Shown here piece after piece: positions 6,935 to 16,753 of a stretch of 28,689 nt of DNA; positions within the stretch are counted from its first letter, which is position 1; each line of letters opens with the position of its first letter. Below the pieces are notes generated by a model, which was given only the letters and a program-made list of their open reading frames with translations, was not told where the DNA came from and did not search any database. The stretch covers positions 1-28,689 of the forward strand of contig DFYY01000008.1 of the NCBI GenBank assembly GCA_002383485.1, written 5' to 3'. A program made the translations under genes and the position numbers. This stretch comes from Bacteroidales bacterium UBA4070. Lineage in GTDB: Bacteria; Bacteroidota; Bacteroidia; Bacteroidales; VadinHA17.

Positions 6935-9679
6935 CTATCCGGTGACTCTGAACCCTATCGAGGGTCCGGAGACCTCTTTTTTATATTCGAATGTCAGTAC
7001 ATCACTAATAGTGATTGCTGAGATCTTCTCCGGTGTCCGTTCCGCTTTTGAAAGGCCGGCCATACGCAGCTCCTGATTTCTTATTGTTTTATCGGCAATT
7101 TTTCTCATAGATCTGGCATTGCCGAAAAACTGGTTCCTGTTGACATAGAGACATTCTACATATTTTTTCAGATGTTCTTCTGACTCCTTGTCGGGAGTTA
7201 GTCCTCTCTGCGAGAACATCCCGTACAGTATTTTCCACAGGTCCTCCGCAGTGAAATCATGAAACACATATTTATTATCGAAGCGTGATTCCAGCCCCGG
7301 GTTTGACCTCATGAAGTGTTCCATGTTCCTGGTATATCCGGCTACAATCAGGCTGAAGTTTCCGCGCTGGTCTTCCATCTCTTTTATCAGCGCGGCGACA
7401 GCCTGTTTGCCAAATTCGTTACGCTCACCGTCGGTGATAGAGTAAGCTTCGTCAATGAACAGTATGCCACCCATGGCTTTCTTGACAAGGTCCTTGGTCT
7501 TCAACGCTGTCTGTCCCAGGTAACCGGCCACGAGTGAGCTTCCGTCAGCATCGATGAAGTGTCCTCTCTCAAGCAACCCAAGAGCTTTGTATATCTTTCC
7601 CAGGATCCGTGCGACTGTGGTTTTTCCTGTGCCAGGGTTACCAATAAAGACACTGTGCATGGAGAAGGCCTTAAGCAGGTCACGGTTAATCTCCTTATAG
7701 TAGTATGCCAGGCGTATCAGTTCATTTACTTCCTGCTTTATATTCTCAAGTCCGGTCAACTCATTCATCTCCCTGACAGCTTCCTGTAGCAGGTCATTAT
7801 CAATAGAAAGAGAAAGTTTCTTTGATGGTGATATTTCAGTGATATCCTCAATATCCTGCGGCTCAATTACAGACAGGAGCTTCTTGTCAAGAGCATCATG
7901 TTCAAACTGTTTAACGACACGAATGCCGAGGTTCATTTTGGCCTCGTCTATCAGGGCGTTCACCAGACGTCCGTTGCCGAAGGTGCGATCACGCTTCCGG
8001 TACGCTTCGGTGATTAGGCTGTAAATCTTATCTACGGCCTCCGCACTTAATTCAACGTCTTTTCTTACAGCCGTGTAACGTGCTATATCCAGCAGTTCGT
8101 CAGGGGTGTAGTCGTCAAAATGAAAGTGGTGTTTGATCCTTGATCTCAATCCCGGGTTGGAATTCATGAATTTATCCATCTCATCGGGATATCCGGCGAA
8201 CATAACAGCCAGGTCACCTTTGCCATCGCTCATCTCAGTCATGAGCTCGGCAACGGCCTCTGGCCCGAAATCGCCCGTAGCCCCTTCCTTGAACATCATG
8301 TAGGCCTCGTCGATAAAGAGTATGCCTCCTCTTGCAGTATCAATGGCTTCCCTGGTCTTTTTCCCGGATTGTCTTACAAACTCTGAGACAAGATCACTGG
8401 CAGAGACTGTGTGAACGTTTCCTTTTGACAGCAGACCCATGGAATGAAATATCTCTCCGAGCAGTTTGACCACGGTAGTCTTTCCTGTCCCCGGATTACC
8501 CGTAAATAAGCTGTGTAGGCATATTTCATCTTTATCATTAAATCCCATCTCCCTACGATACTGGAGAAAGCTCACATAGTCAATGTATTCACTTACTTTA
8601 TGCTTGATACTGTCAAGTCCTGTAAGACCTTCCAGCTCACACATTATTTCATCAACAGGTCTGCTGGTTATGGGTTTTTCTTCTTCTTTTTCTTCTTCCG
8701 GAGCATCTTCACTATGGTTTTCGTTCTCAGGTTTTTCCTGCCCGGCTTCCGATGGTTTATCTTTTTTGCTGTTTTTCAACTTTTTTGGAGAAACGTCGGC
8801 TGCATTATACAATTTTGAGACCTCCCCGTTTATCAATGCCTCGTAGTCACTCAGGCGTTCCACCTCTTTATTACCTACTGAGAATGGTATGACCGCCACC
8901 ACTGTGTCCATAAAGACAACCTCCATGCGGTAGTTGTCAGTCAGCCATAATCCGGTGTCATCTGTTCCATAGCCGGCAGATATTGTGAATCTTTCATCTT
9001 TGCCGTCCCCGGGAGTAATTACCACCATCGTGTCGGAGCCCCCGATGCACTGGCCGGAGTCATCATAGTAGTTAAAGTAGAGTTCGCAGAGCCAATCAGT
9101 CTGGATTTTGCTGCGGAATCGCAACTCGCCCATAATAAATCGTGTCTCTTTCGCATTGAAAGTTTTCAGGTAGATCCTTTTATCCTCGTCGAGGTCTCCC
9201 CTGGGTGATTCATATGTTCTGAGTGACAAGACCTCAAGATAGTGGTTGTTCTTTTCAGTTACCCGGCCATAATCCTGAATGAAGAACTCTGTCATTCCCA
9301 CTTCTTCACCGTCAATCTCGGCTATCCATCTGTATCTGCCTGGTTCCCAGTAAGCACCTGGTTCGTCATCTCCCCAGCCATAATGATATGTAATTATGTT
9401 TTCTGTTCTTGGAACGGGTATCTTCTTCTCATTGATATGTATCTCGTCTCCGGGTTTGCCGTCGAACACAGTGACTACCCTGAGCCTAACGAGTGCATCC
9501 CAGTCTTCCTCGTCGAAGAGTTTATTGTAGAAGCAGAGCTCAGTGCTGATAAAGCTTATTTCGTTCTTGTCAAAAACATGTCTGGCCTTGAATTTGCCTG
9601 CCATTACCCTGTCGCCTGCATAGGTGCTCAGGCTTTTAAACAGGTAATTCTTGTCTTCCTTGGTCTTATTGAAAATCAT
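6935..9679 (-). CDS. Tandem AAA+ ATPase (CbbX/SpoVK-like) with duplicated N-terminal beta domain
   Basis: 914 residues, last gene of the minus operon. Residues about 20-135 and 165-268 look like two copies of one strand-rich domain: FDKNEISFISTELCFYNKL in the first resembles FNAKETRFIMGELRFRSKI in the second. An acidic, low-complexity linker (about 300-340) follows. AAA+ domain 1 has Walker A GNPGTGKTT (394-402), Walker B LFIDEAY (454-460) and NPGLRSR (508-514) with candidate arginine fingers. Domain 2 has GNPGTGKTT (680-688), LFIDEAY (740-746) and NPGLESRF (793-800). Both sites look intact. The pattern matches the CbbX/SpoVK/EccA-type group, hexameric protein remodellers. It lies 23 bases after the second DUF4062 gene, so co-transcription is likely. 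The inferred job is energy-driven remodelling or disassembly of its operon partners; the substrate is unknown. Confidence 0.85.
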   Translation of the reverse strand: MIFNKTKEDKNYLFKSLSTYAGDRVMAGKFKARHVFDKNEISFISTELCFYNKLFDEEDWDALVRLRVVTVFDGKPGDEIHINEKKIPVPRTENIITYHYGWGDDEPGAYWEPGRYRWIAEIDGEEVGMTEFFIQDYGRVTEKNNHYLEVLSLRTYESPRGDLDEDKRIYLKTFNAKETRFIMGELRFRSKIQTDWLCELYFNYYDDSGQCIGGSDTMVVITPGDGKDERFTISAGYGTDDTGLWLTDNYRMEVVFMDTVVAVIPFSVGNKEVERLSDYEALINGEVSKLYNAADVSPKKLKNSKKDKPSEAGQEKPENENHSEDAPEEEKEEEKPITSRPVDEIMCELEGLTGLDSIKHKVSEYIDYVSFLQYRREMGFNDKDEICLHSLFTGNPGTGKTTVVKLLGEIFHSMGLLSKGNVHTVSASDLVSEFVRQSGKKTREAIDTARGGILFIDEAYMMFKEGATGDFGPEAVAELMTEMSDGKGDLAVMFAGYPDEMDKFMNSNPGLRSRIKHHFHFDDYTPDELLDIARYTAVRKDVELSAEAVDKIYSLITEAYRKRDRTFGNGRLVNALIDEAKMNLGIRVVKQFEHDALDKKLLSVIEPQDIEDITEISPSKKLSLSIDNDLLQEAVREMNELTGLENIKQEVNELIRLAYYYKEINRDLLKAFSMHSVFIGNPGTGKTTVARILGKIYKALGLLERGHFIDADGSSLVAGYLGQTALKTKDLVKKAMGGILFIDEAYSITDGERNEFGKQAVAALIKEMEDQRGNFSLIVAGYTRNMEHFMRSNPGLESRFDNKYVFHDFTAEDLWKILYGMFSQRGLTPDKESEEHLKKYVECLYVNRNQFFGNARSMRKIADKTIRNQELRMAGLSKAERTPEKISAITISDVLTFEYKKEVSGPSIGFRVTG

Positions 9680-9702
9680 ATTTCGGTTAGATTGTAATGT
9701 TA

Positions 9703-12700
9703 TTAGCTTATTTGATCAAGATAATACCTTGCTTTCAGTTTTGGCATGTGATTAGCCGGTTCGTCACTAAGAGAGAGTGCTTTCTGTAAGAACTGTCTTG
9801 CCAGCACGCTGTCTCCCTTGTGATTATAGACTATTCCAAGCTGGAGGTATATGTCAGCGAAAGCTTCCGTTTTGCTGATATCCCTATTCTGCCATCGCCC
9901 GAGCCAGGAGTGATATGCTTCTATTGCCTTATCATAATCTTTATTTCTCATTGCCAGCTGGGCTTCAAAGAGATCCATGGGGACATCATGTTCCAGGTTC
10001 CATTCATTGGTACGTATGAATTCAAAATTGCGCTTCATCATCTTTAAATCTTCCCGGATAAAGCCCACTTCAAACTTATGATGCATGACGTTCATTACCC
10101 AGCGTTTTGCAGCATGGTTGGTGGATTCGAGGCTTTTGAACACTTTGAACGCTTCATCCAGAGTGGTGTCAAAATCATCTATCGTTGTTATGCCTCCTAT
10201 GAATCCTATTCGTTTCATGACACATTTTGTTATCCATTCACCGACAATATTGTAGCATTGATGTGCATACCTCACGCTATTCGCGAAAGCATCATCAGCC
10301 TCCCGGAAATTGCCTGTCAGATAAGATATATAACCAAGCTCGTAATATGCAGTAGATAGTTGTCTTATAGCAGCATTGTTGTCTGAATCGCCTTTGACAA
10401 TCTCAATGTATTCTTCTATGATATCATGAACGTACGTTCCGGCCTCCTTTAACCTGGATTTTCTTCTCAGGAAACCAACAAATGATGTAAGGAACAGAAG
10501 GTGATAATCAGTTGCCAGTTTCCCATCGGAGAAGAACTCTCTGGTATACTCTTTTGTGGTTGCTCTGTTCAGAAACTCCTCGTAGAAATCGCTCCGGTTC
10601 CTGTAGACGAAGTAAGCGTGGACTATTTCAAAATCGAACAATCCGTTTTTTTCGGAGCTATACGTGCTGAAGAAATTTATTAGGGAGGAAAAGAGCCTCT
10701 CCTTTAGTCCGGCTGACTGACTGCCACTGGTATTAATAAGGATGAATGCCAGTTCAATATCATTCAGACAGTCATAGAACCTGCCGGCGTTGTGTTTCAC
10801 CCTTATATAATCGTCTTCGATAAGCTCAATGAGTTCCTCGTCCCGGCCACTGTGGTATAGCTGGTAAGCCTGTTCAGAAAGCTTGCGCAGGTTAAAAACG
10901 CCCTCCGATGTGACAAGCTTCTGTCTCTGAAAATATTGTGCCAGCCGCAGATGCATATCCTTCCGGATGCTTGTGTCGGCGATAATTTCAGTCTGTATGG
11001 CATTTCTGAATTGTCTGTGAAACATGGTTATCAGTGATACCTCATCAGCCGTTTTCTCAGCCAGGAATGGCGACAGCTGAGTGTAGAGTCTTGCCCATGG
11101 GGCCACAGGTATGCTTCCTGAAAGATTTTTATGATACTGACTCTCAAAAACTGCCATCACATCATGGTCTGAAGAGAGGATATCAAGTATCTCCTTTTCA
11201 GTTAACCCGTCTCTGGAGCATTCAATGTATCCCAGGACTCTTGAAACAAATATACCCTGGTGATGGTATACAACTGACAAATCACTGATGAAGGTTTTTA
11301 TGCCACCGGTGACACTGGTGTCCAATGCGGTATTAATGTGCGGACTGAAGCTTTTCCAGTTCCTGATCTCCTCAAGGGCAACAGTCATAAACAACGGTGA
11401 GCATCCTGATTGTTCAAACTGATCCAGGACATATTCTTCCTGTTCAGATGTAACCGTACGGTTCAAGCCCTTAAGCAGACCTGTCAGCATCTCTTTGCCA
11501 TCAATTCTTGTCAGAGGTGGTAGCTCAATAAAGTTCTCGCGGTGCCGGTCTTCACTGTAGATTGTTTTCAGCTGATCCAGATACGTGCTGTCCTTCTCAT
11601 AATTCTTATCCTTCAGCACTGAGATGATCATTCTTAAGTGCTGAGGGAGGGTGGAGGGCAACCATTTGAGCCAGCTCTTCTCCACCAGCTGATCCAGGGC
11701 ATCTATAAAAATGACTGTCCTTTCTTTTATTCCTTCAAGAGTCTTTGCTACCTGTTCACTGAATGTATCATCATTGAAGATTCGCTCGAGATCATCTGCA
11801 TCCGGAATTCCGGCCTCCCGTATGATGGAGAGCAGTAATGAGCGAATATTCCCTGAATTCTCACTCACCCCCACAAATCTGAATATTACCTTCCCATTGT
11901 CTTTTTGCTCTGCATTATCAATGGCTTTGGCAATAAGGGCTGATTTGCCCATTCCCGATTCGCCAAAAACAACCAGAGGTGCGGTTGACACTGATTGAAT
12001 ATACTCATCAATTCTCTCCAGTACGTCCTTCCTTCCTATAAATACCCGAAGCTTCTCCTCCTTAAACATTTGGTTCTCAGTGCATACTTTCAGTACGCCA
12101 CTTATCCCGTTCATTGTGTCAATCTGCCTGCTGACTGATTCCATCAGGAAATTGAGTACTGCTGCAGTAAAGAGGGTTAGGTAATGTTCATCAACCCTGG
12201 CTGGCATAACAAGCCGGGTCTCAAGTTCAATTGTGTTTTTTGTTAAGAGCGTGCGGCGAAGGTTTGATTTGAAGCGATTAACCATTTCATCGTCCGGGTC
12301 ATGCCAGAGAGAGCTCTCTTTTTCCATATTCTTTCTGAGAATCTCCCTTATAAATCCGTAAACGTATTCAATATCCAGCGTGCAATCTTTGCCGGCAGTC
12401 TCCTTTTTACTCCTGTTGCTGCCCGTTGCATCGAGATATGAAAACACCCCGTTGATGACCTCATGTTCAGTAGCAGAAAGGAAGTATTTGTCTCTCTCAG
12501 TTATGGTGCTCATCTCTGCGACAGCCTCCTGAAGAAGTGTTCTCAGTCTCTCTTCGACTGTGGCCCAGGCGTGATAGTCTGTGAATTTTCCTGTTCTGGG
12601 CTTAAGCACAAAGGCTGTTGAACTGTTGCCAATAAGATGGTTGAGGTCATGCTCGTACCACTCATTGAGAAAATCCCTCTGTTCACTATTTTCCGGGTAA

Positions 12701-13026
12701 TAGTCAAGTATCTTCTCAAACTCCGTTCTTTCAATTGAGTAGGGCAGGGGTATCCATCCATATCTGTTGCCTATCATTATCAGAAAGTTAGGATGGGGAT
12801 AATGCTTGCATGTCTTTACCTCATTAAGGCAAATCTCAATTGTTTTCTGATCAAGCTGGGCCTCTTCATTCACTCCCCATCTCAGGTCGATAGCCTGGAA
12901 CTGGTAACCGAAAGATGCACATAGGGCCTCCACTGCAGGGAATACTTGTGTTTGCATGTACTCCCTCTCTCTTGAGAAGTCACTGAATGTGGAGGAGATG
13001 AATAATCTGAATGTTTTATTGTGCAT
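9703..13026 (-). CDS. DUF4062-STAND (NACHT-like) ATPase, second paralogue
   Basis: About 1107 residues. The N-terminus KTFRLFISSTFSDFSREREY, with DLRWGVNEE and MIGNRYGWIPLP following, is the DUF4062 domain. A VFIGRKDVLERID box (about 328-341) leads into a STAND/NACHT-like P-loop: Walker A GESGMGKSA (about 355-363), Walker B VIFIDALDQL (about 438-447), then LKWLPSTLP and a winged-helix-like region ending near MFHRQFRNAI. The C-terminal third is helical with scattered TPR-like units, such as YYELGYISYLTGNFREADDA and YLQLGIVYNHKGDSVLARQF. The layout is that of nephrocystin-3/TEP1-type proteins and NLR-like bacterial switches. The open frame begins at a GTG (13035), but ATG 13026 (MHNKTFRLFIS) matches the family start. 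It follows its longer paralogue by about 80 bases. The role as a ligand-triggered oligomerising switch is inference from architecture. Confidence 0.87.
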   Translation of the reverse strand: MHNKTFRLFISSTFSDFSREREYMQTQVFPAVEALCASFGYQFQAIDLRWGVNEEAQLDQKTIEICLNEVKTCKHYPHPNFLIMIGNRYGWIPLPYSIERTEFEKILDYYPENSEQRDFLNEWYEHDLNHLIGNSSTAFVLKPRTGKFTDYHAWATVEERLRTLLQEAVAEMSTITERDKYFLSATEHEVINGVFSYLDATGSNRSKKETAGKDCTLDIEYVYGFIREILRKNMEKESSLWHDPDDEMVNRFKSNLRRTLLTKNTIELETRLVMPARVDEHYLTLFTAAVLNFLMESVSRQIDTMNGISGVLKVCTENQMFKEEKLRVFIGRKDVLERIDEYIQSVSTAPLVVFGESGMGKSALIAKAIDNAEQKDNGKVIFRFVGVSENSGNIRSLLLSIIREAGIPDADDLERIFNDDTFSEQVAKTLEGIKERTVIFIDALDQLVEKSWLKWLPSTLPQHLRMIISVLKDKNYEKDSTYLDQLKTIYSEDRHRENFIELPPLTRIDGKEMLTGLLKGLNRTVTSEQEEYVLDQFEQSGCSPLFMTVALEEIRNWKSFSPHINTALDTSVTGGIKTFISDLSVVYHHQGIFVSRVLGYIECSRDGLTEKEILDILSSDHDVMAVFESQYHKNLSGSIPVAPWARLYTQLSPFLAEKTADEVSLITMFHRQFRNAIQTEIIADTSIRKDMHLRLAQYFQRQKLVTSEGVFNLRKLSEQAYQLYHSGRDEELIELIEDDYIRVKHNAGRFYDCLNDIELAFILINTSGSQSAGLKERLFSSLINFFSTYSSEKNGLFDFEIVHAYFVYRNRSDFYEEFLNRATTKEYTREFFSDGKLATDYHLLFLTSFVGFLRRKSRLKEAGTYVHDIIEEYIEIVKGDSDNNAAIRQLSTAYYELGYISYLTGNFREADDAFANSVRYAHQCYNIVGEWITKCVMKRIGFIGGITTIDDFDTTLDEAFKVFKSLESTNHAAKRWVMNVMHHKFEVGFIREDLKMMKRNFEFIRTNEWNLEHDVPMDLFEAQLAMRNKDYDKAIEAYHSWLGRWQNRDISKTEAFADIYLQLGIVYNHKGDSVLARQFLQKALSLSDEPANHMPKLKARYYLDQIS

Positions 13027-13107
13027 AGAGGTCACCGGCTTTTTTAAAGGTCTTTGTCTGGTTCGGCGTAGCGGAATACGAAGCTTGTTTTCATCAGGCA
13101 GGAATGG

Positions 13108-16100
13108 TTATTCATTATTACCCAGCTCCTTATTCAGTTTCTCTCTTGTCACTAAAAAGATCTCCTGCACTTCACTATTCTCCTTTTCAGCTATACGTTT
13201 CTGTTCACTGAACGTTTTCAAAGCTTTCCGGTACTGTTTCATTTCATATAATGCCAGTGCCTGGTAGCCGAGGCATCTTTGGAGTCCGTCAGCATAACCT
13301 GTTTTTCTGCAGAGTTTTTCCTCCTCTATGTGCAGTTTAAGAGCCTCCTCATGGCGGCCCCACTCCCTGAAAATAAGAGCCTGGTTACACAGGCTGATTG
13401 CCTGACCAATCTTGTTGGCCTGTTCTTTGAAGAGCCGGCCTGACATAATATGTTTCTCCATTGCTTCGTCAAACCTGTCCATTCTACTCAGTGTCAGGCC
13501 CTGGTTGCCGAGGTTCATGGCAAGGTTCTCAGTCTTTCCTGTTCCGACCATCATCTGTTCCTGCTCTTCAAGCAATGTGAGTGCCTCCTCATGACAGTCG
13601 AGCTCACTCATCAGCTGAGAATGCTCTTCAAGATTTTCAATCAGTTCATCAGTCTCGCCCAGATCCCTGCATATTTTTTCCATCTCATCATACAGGGCAG
13701 GCATTTCACTCTGGCGGTTCAGCTCTTTTAGCATGAGAATATGTGCGGAGAGAACGGACCTGAGGTAATGAGGACTACCTATCTCCCTCAGCAGCTTCTC
13801 GCTCTCCATGGTCAGCTCCAGCGCCTTGTCAGTCTCACCGTTATCAAAAAAAAGAATTGGTACCTGGTCTTTAAGGCAGATGGCCAGGCTCGCTTTGTCT
13901 TCCAGCTCCCTTAATACCTTCTCAACCTCCTTGTAAATACTTAATGCCTTGGCAGGCCCGCCAAGCTCTTCAATTATCTTTGCCTGACAGGCGAGGTTGA
14001 TACTTAGTAAATTTTTGTTTCCCAGATCTCTCAACAGCAGCTCGGACTCCTTATACAGATCAAGAACTTCCTGTATCCTCTCCTTTTTCATCACTATCTG
14101 TGCATGGCTTGTCAGGCTTATTGCCAGGCCTTCCCTGTCACCTGCCACCCTGTATGACTGTTCGATCTGTTCCAGCAGGCTTATTGCCTCGTCAGTGCGT
14201 CCCATATCGTTCAGGATTATCGCCCTGTTTTGCATTATCAGCAAGAGCCCGTCTTTATTTCCGGTCACCTTTGCCAGCTGCTCTGCCTCTGCACAAAGTT
14301 GCAGTGCTTCTTCTAACCTGCCTCGTTGATGGAGTATTCTGGACTGGTTTGTAAGATAGACAACAAGACTGTATTTATCGCCGGTCTGCCTTGCCTCTTT
14401 CTCAAGCTCACTGAACAGATCAAATGCCTCCTCAAGCCTTCCCTGCATACCTATCAGAATAGCCTGATTGCTAAGGCTTGTCCTGATGTCATCCTTATTA
14501 TCCTTTTCCCTAGCCTTCGCTTCATTCTTTTTATAGAGTGCCATGGCTTCGTCAATCCTACCCCAGTCGCGCAGAATCGTTGCCTGGTCATTGCGTACGG
14601 TACCGATTAATTCCGAATCCTCATCCAGTAGTCCTGCCATACTGCTTAAAACTTTGAAGGCCTCAGCTGTATAACCGAAGTGTATGAGCAGTCTGCTGGC
14701 CACCCATGTGCCGGGCTGGAAGTCATCGGTGCAGTCAATAATATCCCTGAAGGCATCTACTGGTGACAGGCCGGTATTCTTCTCTGTCAGCACCCAGTAC
14801 TCCCGTACTTCATATTTATTGATATCCCATGCCTCTGTCAACAGCTCCTGGTCCTGCATTACTACTGCCAGTCCTTCCCAGTTGCCGGCTTTCATAAGCT
14901 GCCATGGCAGTTCATCTGCCTTACGGTAGTCGAGAGGAGAGTTCATAAAGAAGGAGGCTATCTGCTGATGCCATTGTCTCTCATTGTCCCCGGTCAGTAT
15001 ATATCTGTCATAAACTGCCTGTCTGAAGTAGTCATGGAAGAAATTCAGAAGGCCGTGTTTACATATCAGCGATTCCTCAATTGCCAGGAAGAGGGGTGAC
15101 CACAGTGCCCGGGGCAGCGCATCGCCTTCAAAGCCGAGCATGTTAAGCATTTCATTCTCTGACAGGCCTCTGCGTGATGAAAAAATCAGGGATAGAGCAT
15201 CTCTCACCAGGCCGGGGCGGTTTGTCTCATAGTCTTCCTCAAGCCTTTCCAGAATCTTATCATACAGCCCGGCAGGTGTTTCTGAAGCAAGATAGTGCAT
15301 GATTGCGTCATCAAGCCTCTCATGAATACCAAAGACCCTGAGCTCATCGAGCAGAACCTTCAGGAACAGGGGGTTTCCTGTCTGGTCCGACTGCGTAATA
15401 GTTGTCAGTTGCCTGTTGCTAAGCGATTTTCTGAAGCGGGACAGGTATTCTGTTATCAGGAGATTCCGTTCGTCAAATGTCAACCGGGTGACGTTAAAGA
15501 AGCTCCATTTTCTCTCTTTGAGGACATCCAGGATTTTGCCGGGCAAGACCGAGACAATGACTCTTATCTCCTGAGGGAAGGTGTCAGGCAGCCACCACAG
15601 TTCATGGGCGTCACCCGTATCTTCAAGCTGATTGAGGCCGTCAAGAACAATTACCATCCGGCCTTTCCTTGCCACCCTGGTGAGCCATTGTGGAAATGTC
15701 TTCTTCAACTCCTCAGGGTCATCGGGCAGTTTCCCGGGAATAAGGAATTTTCTTCTGGCCTCAAGGATGATCCTTTTTATTATGGCGATGTGATTGGCAC
15801 CTTGTTGGGAGCTACCCACGTAATGCTGTATGATAAATAAATCAGGATTCTCTTTCCGGAATCTGTATACCCAGTTGGCAAGCAGGGCACTCTTGCCCGA
15901 TCCTGACTCTCCGGTGATCACAAGAGGCTGATTGTCGGATTGTACGTGGTGGTCCAGTCGCTGAAAGTACTCTTCTCTTCCGATGTATACTCTTCTTCTT
16001 GATTCAGCAAACTGCTCATGATCAATGATTTCCTGGTCCAGTGGACCGAGGCGCGATCCGGCCGGGTATTCTTCGTCAATTATCTTCCAGAGGTCTTCCA

Positions 16101-16689
16101 GTATACTATCTGCCACCTTGCCGGGGTCAGAGTAGTTCTCCCTGAGTTTGCACCCGGAAGCTCGTATCTTCTCCTTCAGTCTCTTCAGACGCTCTGTCTG
16201 GCCGGGATCACTGTCCCGGAAGTCGCCTGAGGGAGCATTTTTTACTGAGTCGATGTATGAAGGGTCACGGAAATAGAAGAATGCACGGTTGTTCATTACC
16301 GGGTTGGCAAGCACACCGTGGATTATCTCCATTTCCGTTACACTCTTGTCAGAATGTTGTGCGAGCCAGGGCTGTGATTCGAGAAGGGAGGCGCTGATGG
16401 TTCCGGGAGGTGGCACCCATCCGTATCTTTCTCCCAGGAGGCAGATGAAATATGGGTGAGAATTCTCGATCTCCTTCAGACATATAGGCAGAACCTCACC
16501 TCTCTCTGCCTGCTCTTCGGTAACACCCCATCTCAGATCGACCTCGGTGAATTCAACGCCACGTTCCCTGCACCTCCTTCTCAATTCAGGAAAAGTCCTC
16601 TTTATTAGCAGGTCTCTCTCAGCCTGCATGTCCCTGAAGGTGGAGGAGATAAAGATACGTATATGGTGCTTTTCTGATAAAAGTCTCAT
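13108..16689 (-). CDS. DUF4062-STAND (NACHT-like) ATPase with 40-residue TPR array
   Basis: 1193 residues. The DUF4062 domain spans about 8-130 (IRIFISSTFRDMQAERDLL, then EVDLRWGVTEEQAERGEVLP and CLLGERYGWVPPPG). RRRVYIGREEYFQRLD (231-246) precedes the P-loop GESGSGKSA (260-268). Walker B RMVIVLDGLNQLED ends near 357 and LWWLPDTFP is the next STAND-like motif. A helical region runs to about 690. From about 700 to 1180 there are about 12 repeats of almost exactly 40 residues, with a core like NQAxIL, GRxEEALxL and ExExLxRxxG. The architecture mirrors animal nephrocystin-3 (DUF4062-like start, NACHT, long TPRs). In NLR-like systems the repeat array senses and the ATPase oligomerises; the DUF4062 may be output. 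That assignment is inferred. The ATG at 16689 starts right at the domain. Confidence 0.88.
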   Translation of the reverse strand: MRLLSEKHHIRIFISSTFRDMQAERDLLIKRTFPELRRRCRERGVEFTEVDLRWGVTEEQAERGEVLPICLKEIENSHPYFICLLGERYGWVPPPGTISASLLESQPWLAQHSDKSVTEMEIIHGVLANPVMNNRAFFYFRDPSYIDSVKNAPSGDFRDSDPGQTERLKRLKEKIRASGCKLRENYSDPGKVADSILEDLWKIIDEEYPAGSRLGPLDQEIIDHEQFAESRRRVYIGREEYFQRLDHHVQSDNQPLVITGESGSGKSALLANWVYRFRKENPDLFIIQHYVGSSQQGANHIAIIKRIILEARRKFLIPGKLPDDPEELKKTFPQWLTRVARKGRMVIVLDGLNQLEDTGDAHELWWLPDTFPQEIRVIVSVLPGKILDVLKERKWSFFNVTRLTFDERNLLITEYLSRFRKSLSNRQLTTITQSDQTGNPLFLKVLLDELRVFGIHERLDDAIMHYLASETPAGLYDKILERLEEDYETNRPGLVRDALSLIFSSRRGLSENEMLNMLGFEGDALPRALWSPLFLAIEESLICKHGLLNFFHDYFRQAVYDRYILTGDNERQWHQQIASFFMNSPLDYRKADELPWQLMKAGNWEGLAVVMQDQELLTEAWDINKYEVREYWVLTEKNTGLSPVDAFRDIIDCTDDFQPGTWVASRLLIHFGYTAEAFKVLSSMAGLLDEDSELIGTVRNDQATILRDWGRIDEAMALYKKNEAKAREKDNKDDIRTSLSNQAILIGMQGRLEEAFDLFSELEKEARQTGDKYSLVVYLTNQSRILHQRGRLEEALQLCAEAEQLAKVTGNKDGLLLIMQNRAIILNDMGRTDEAISLLEQIEQSYRVAGDREGLAISLTSHAQIVMKKERIQEVLDLYKESELLLRDLGNKNLLSINLACQAKIIEELGGPAKALSIYKEVEKVLRELEDKASLAICLKDQVPILFFDNGETDKALELTMESEKLLREIGSPHYLRSVLSAHILMLKELNRQSEMPALYDEMEKICRDLGETDELIENLEEHSQLMSELDCHEEALTLLEEQEQMMVGTGKTENLAMNLGNQGLTLSRMDRFDEAMEKHIMSGRLFKEQANKIGQAISLCNQALIFREWGRHEEALKLHIEEEKLCRKTGYADGLQRCLGYQALALYEMKQYRKALKTFSEQKRIAEKENSEVQEIFLVTREKLNKELGNNE

Positions 16690-16753
16690 TTGTCAGGTTC
16701 GTTAAGAAGATTGTATGGGATGTACATGAGGAGACCGCCGCACTGAGGATATT

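Noticed and set aside
15295..15840. Long open frame on the plus strand opposite the first DUF4062 gene (181 codons)
   Set aside because: It lies wholly antisense to a well-supported ATPase domain, has no recognisable motif and no start context; it is a frame shadow.
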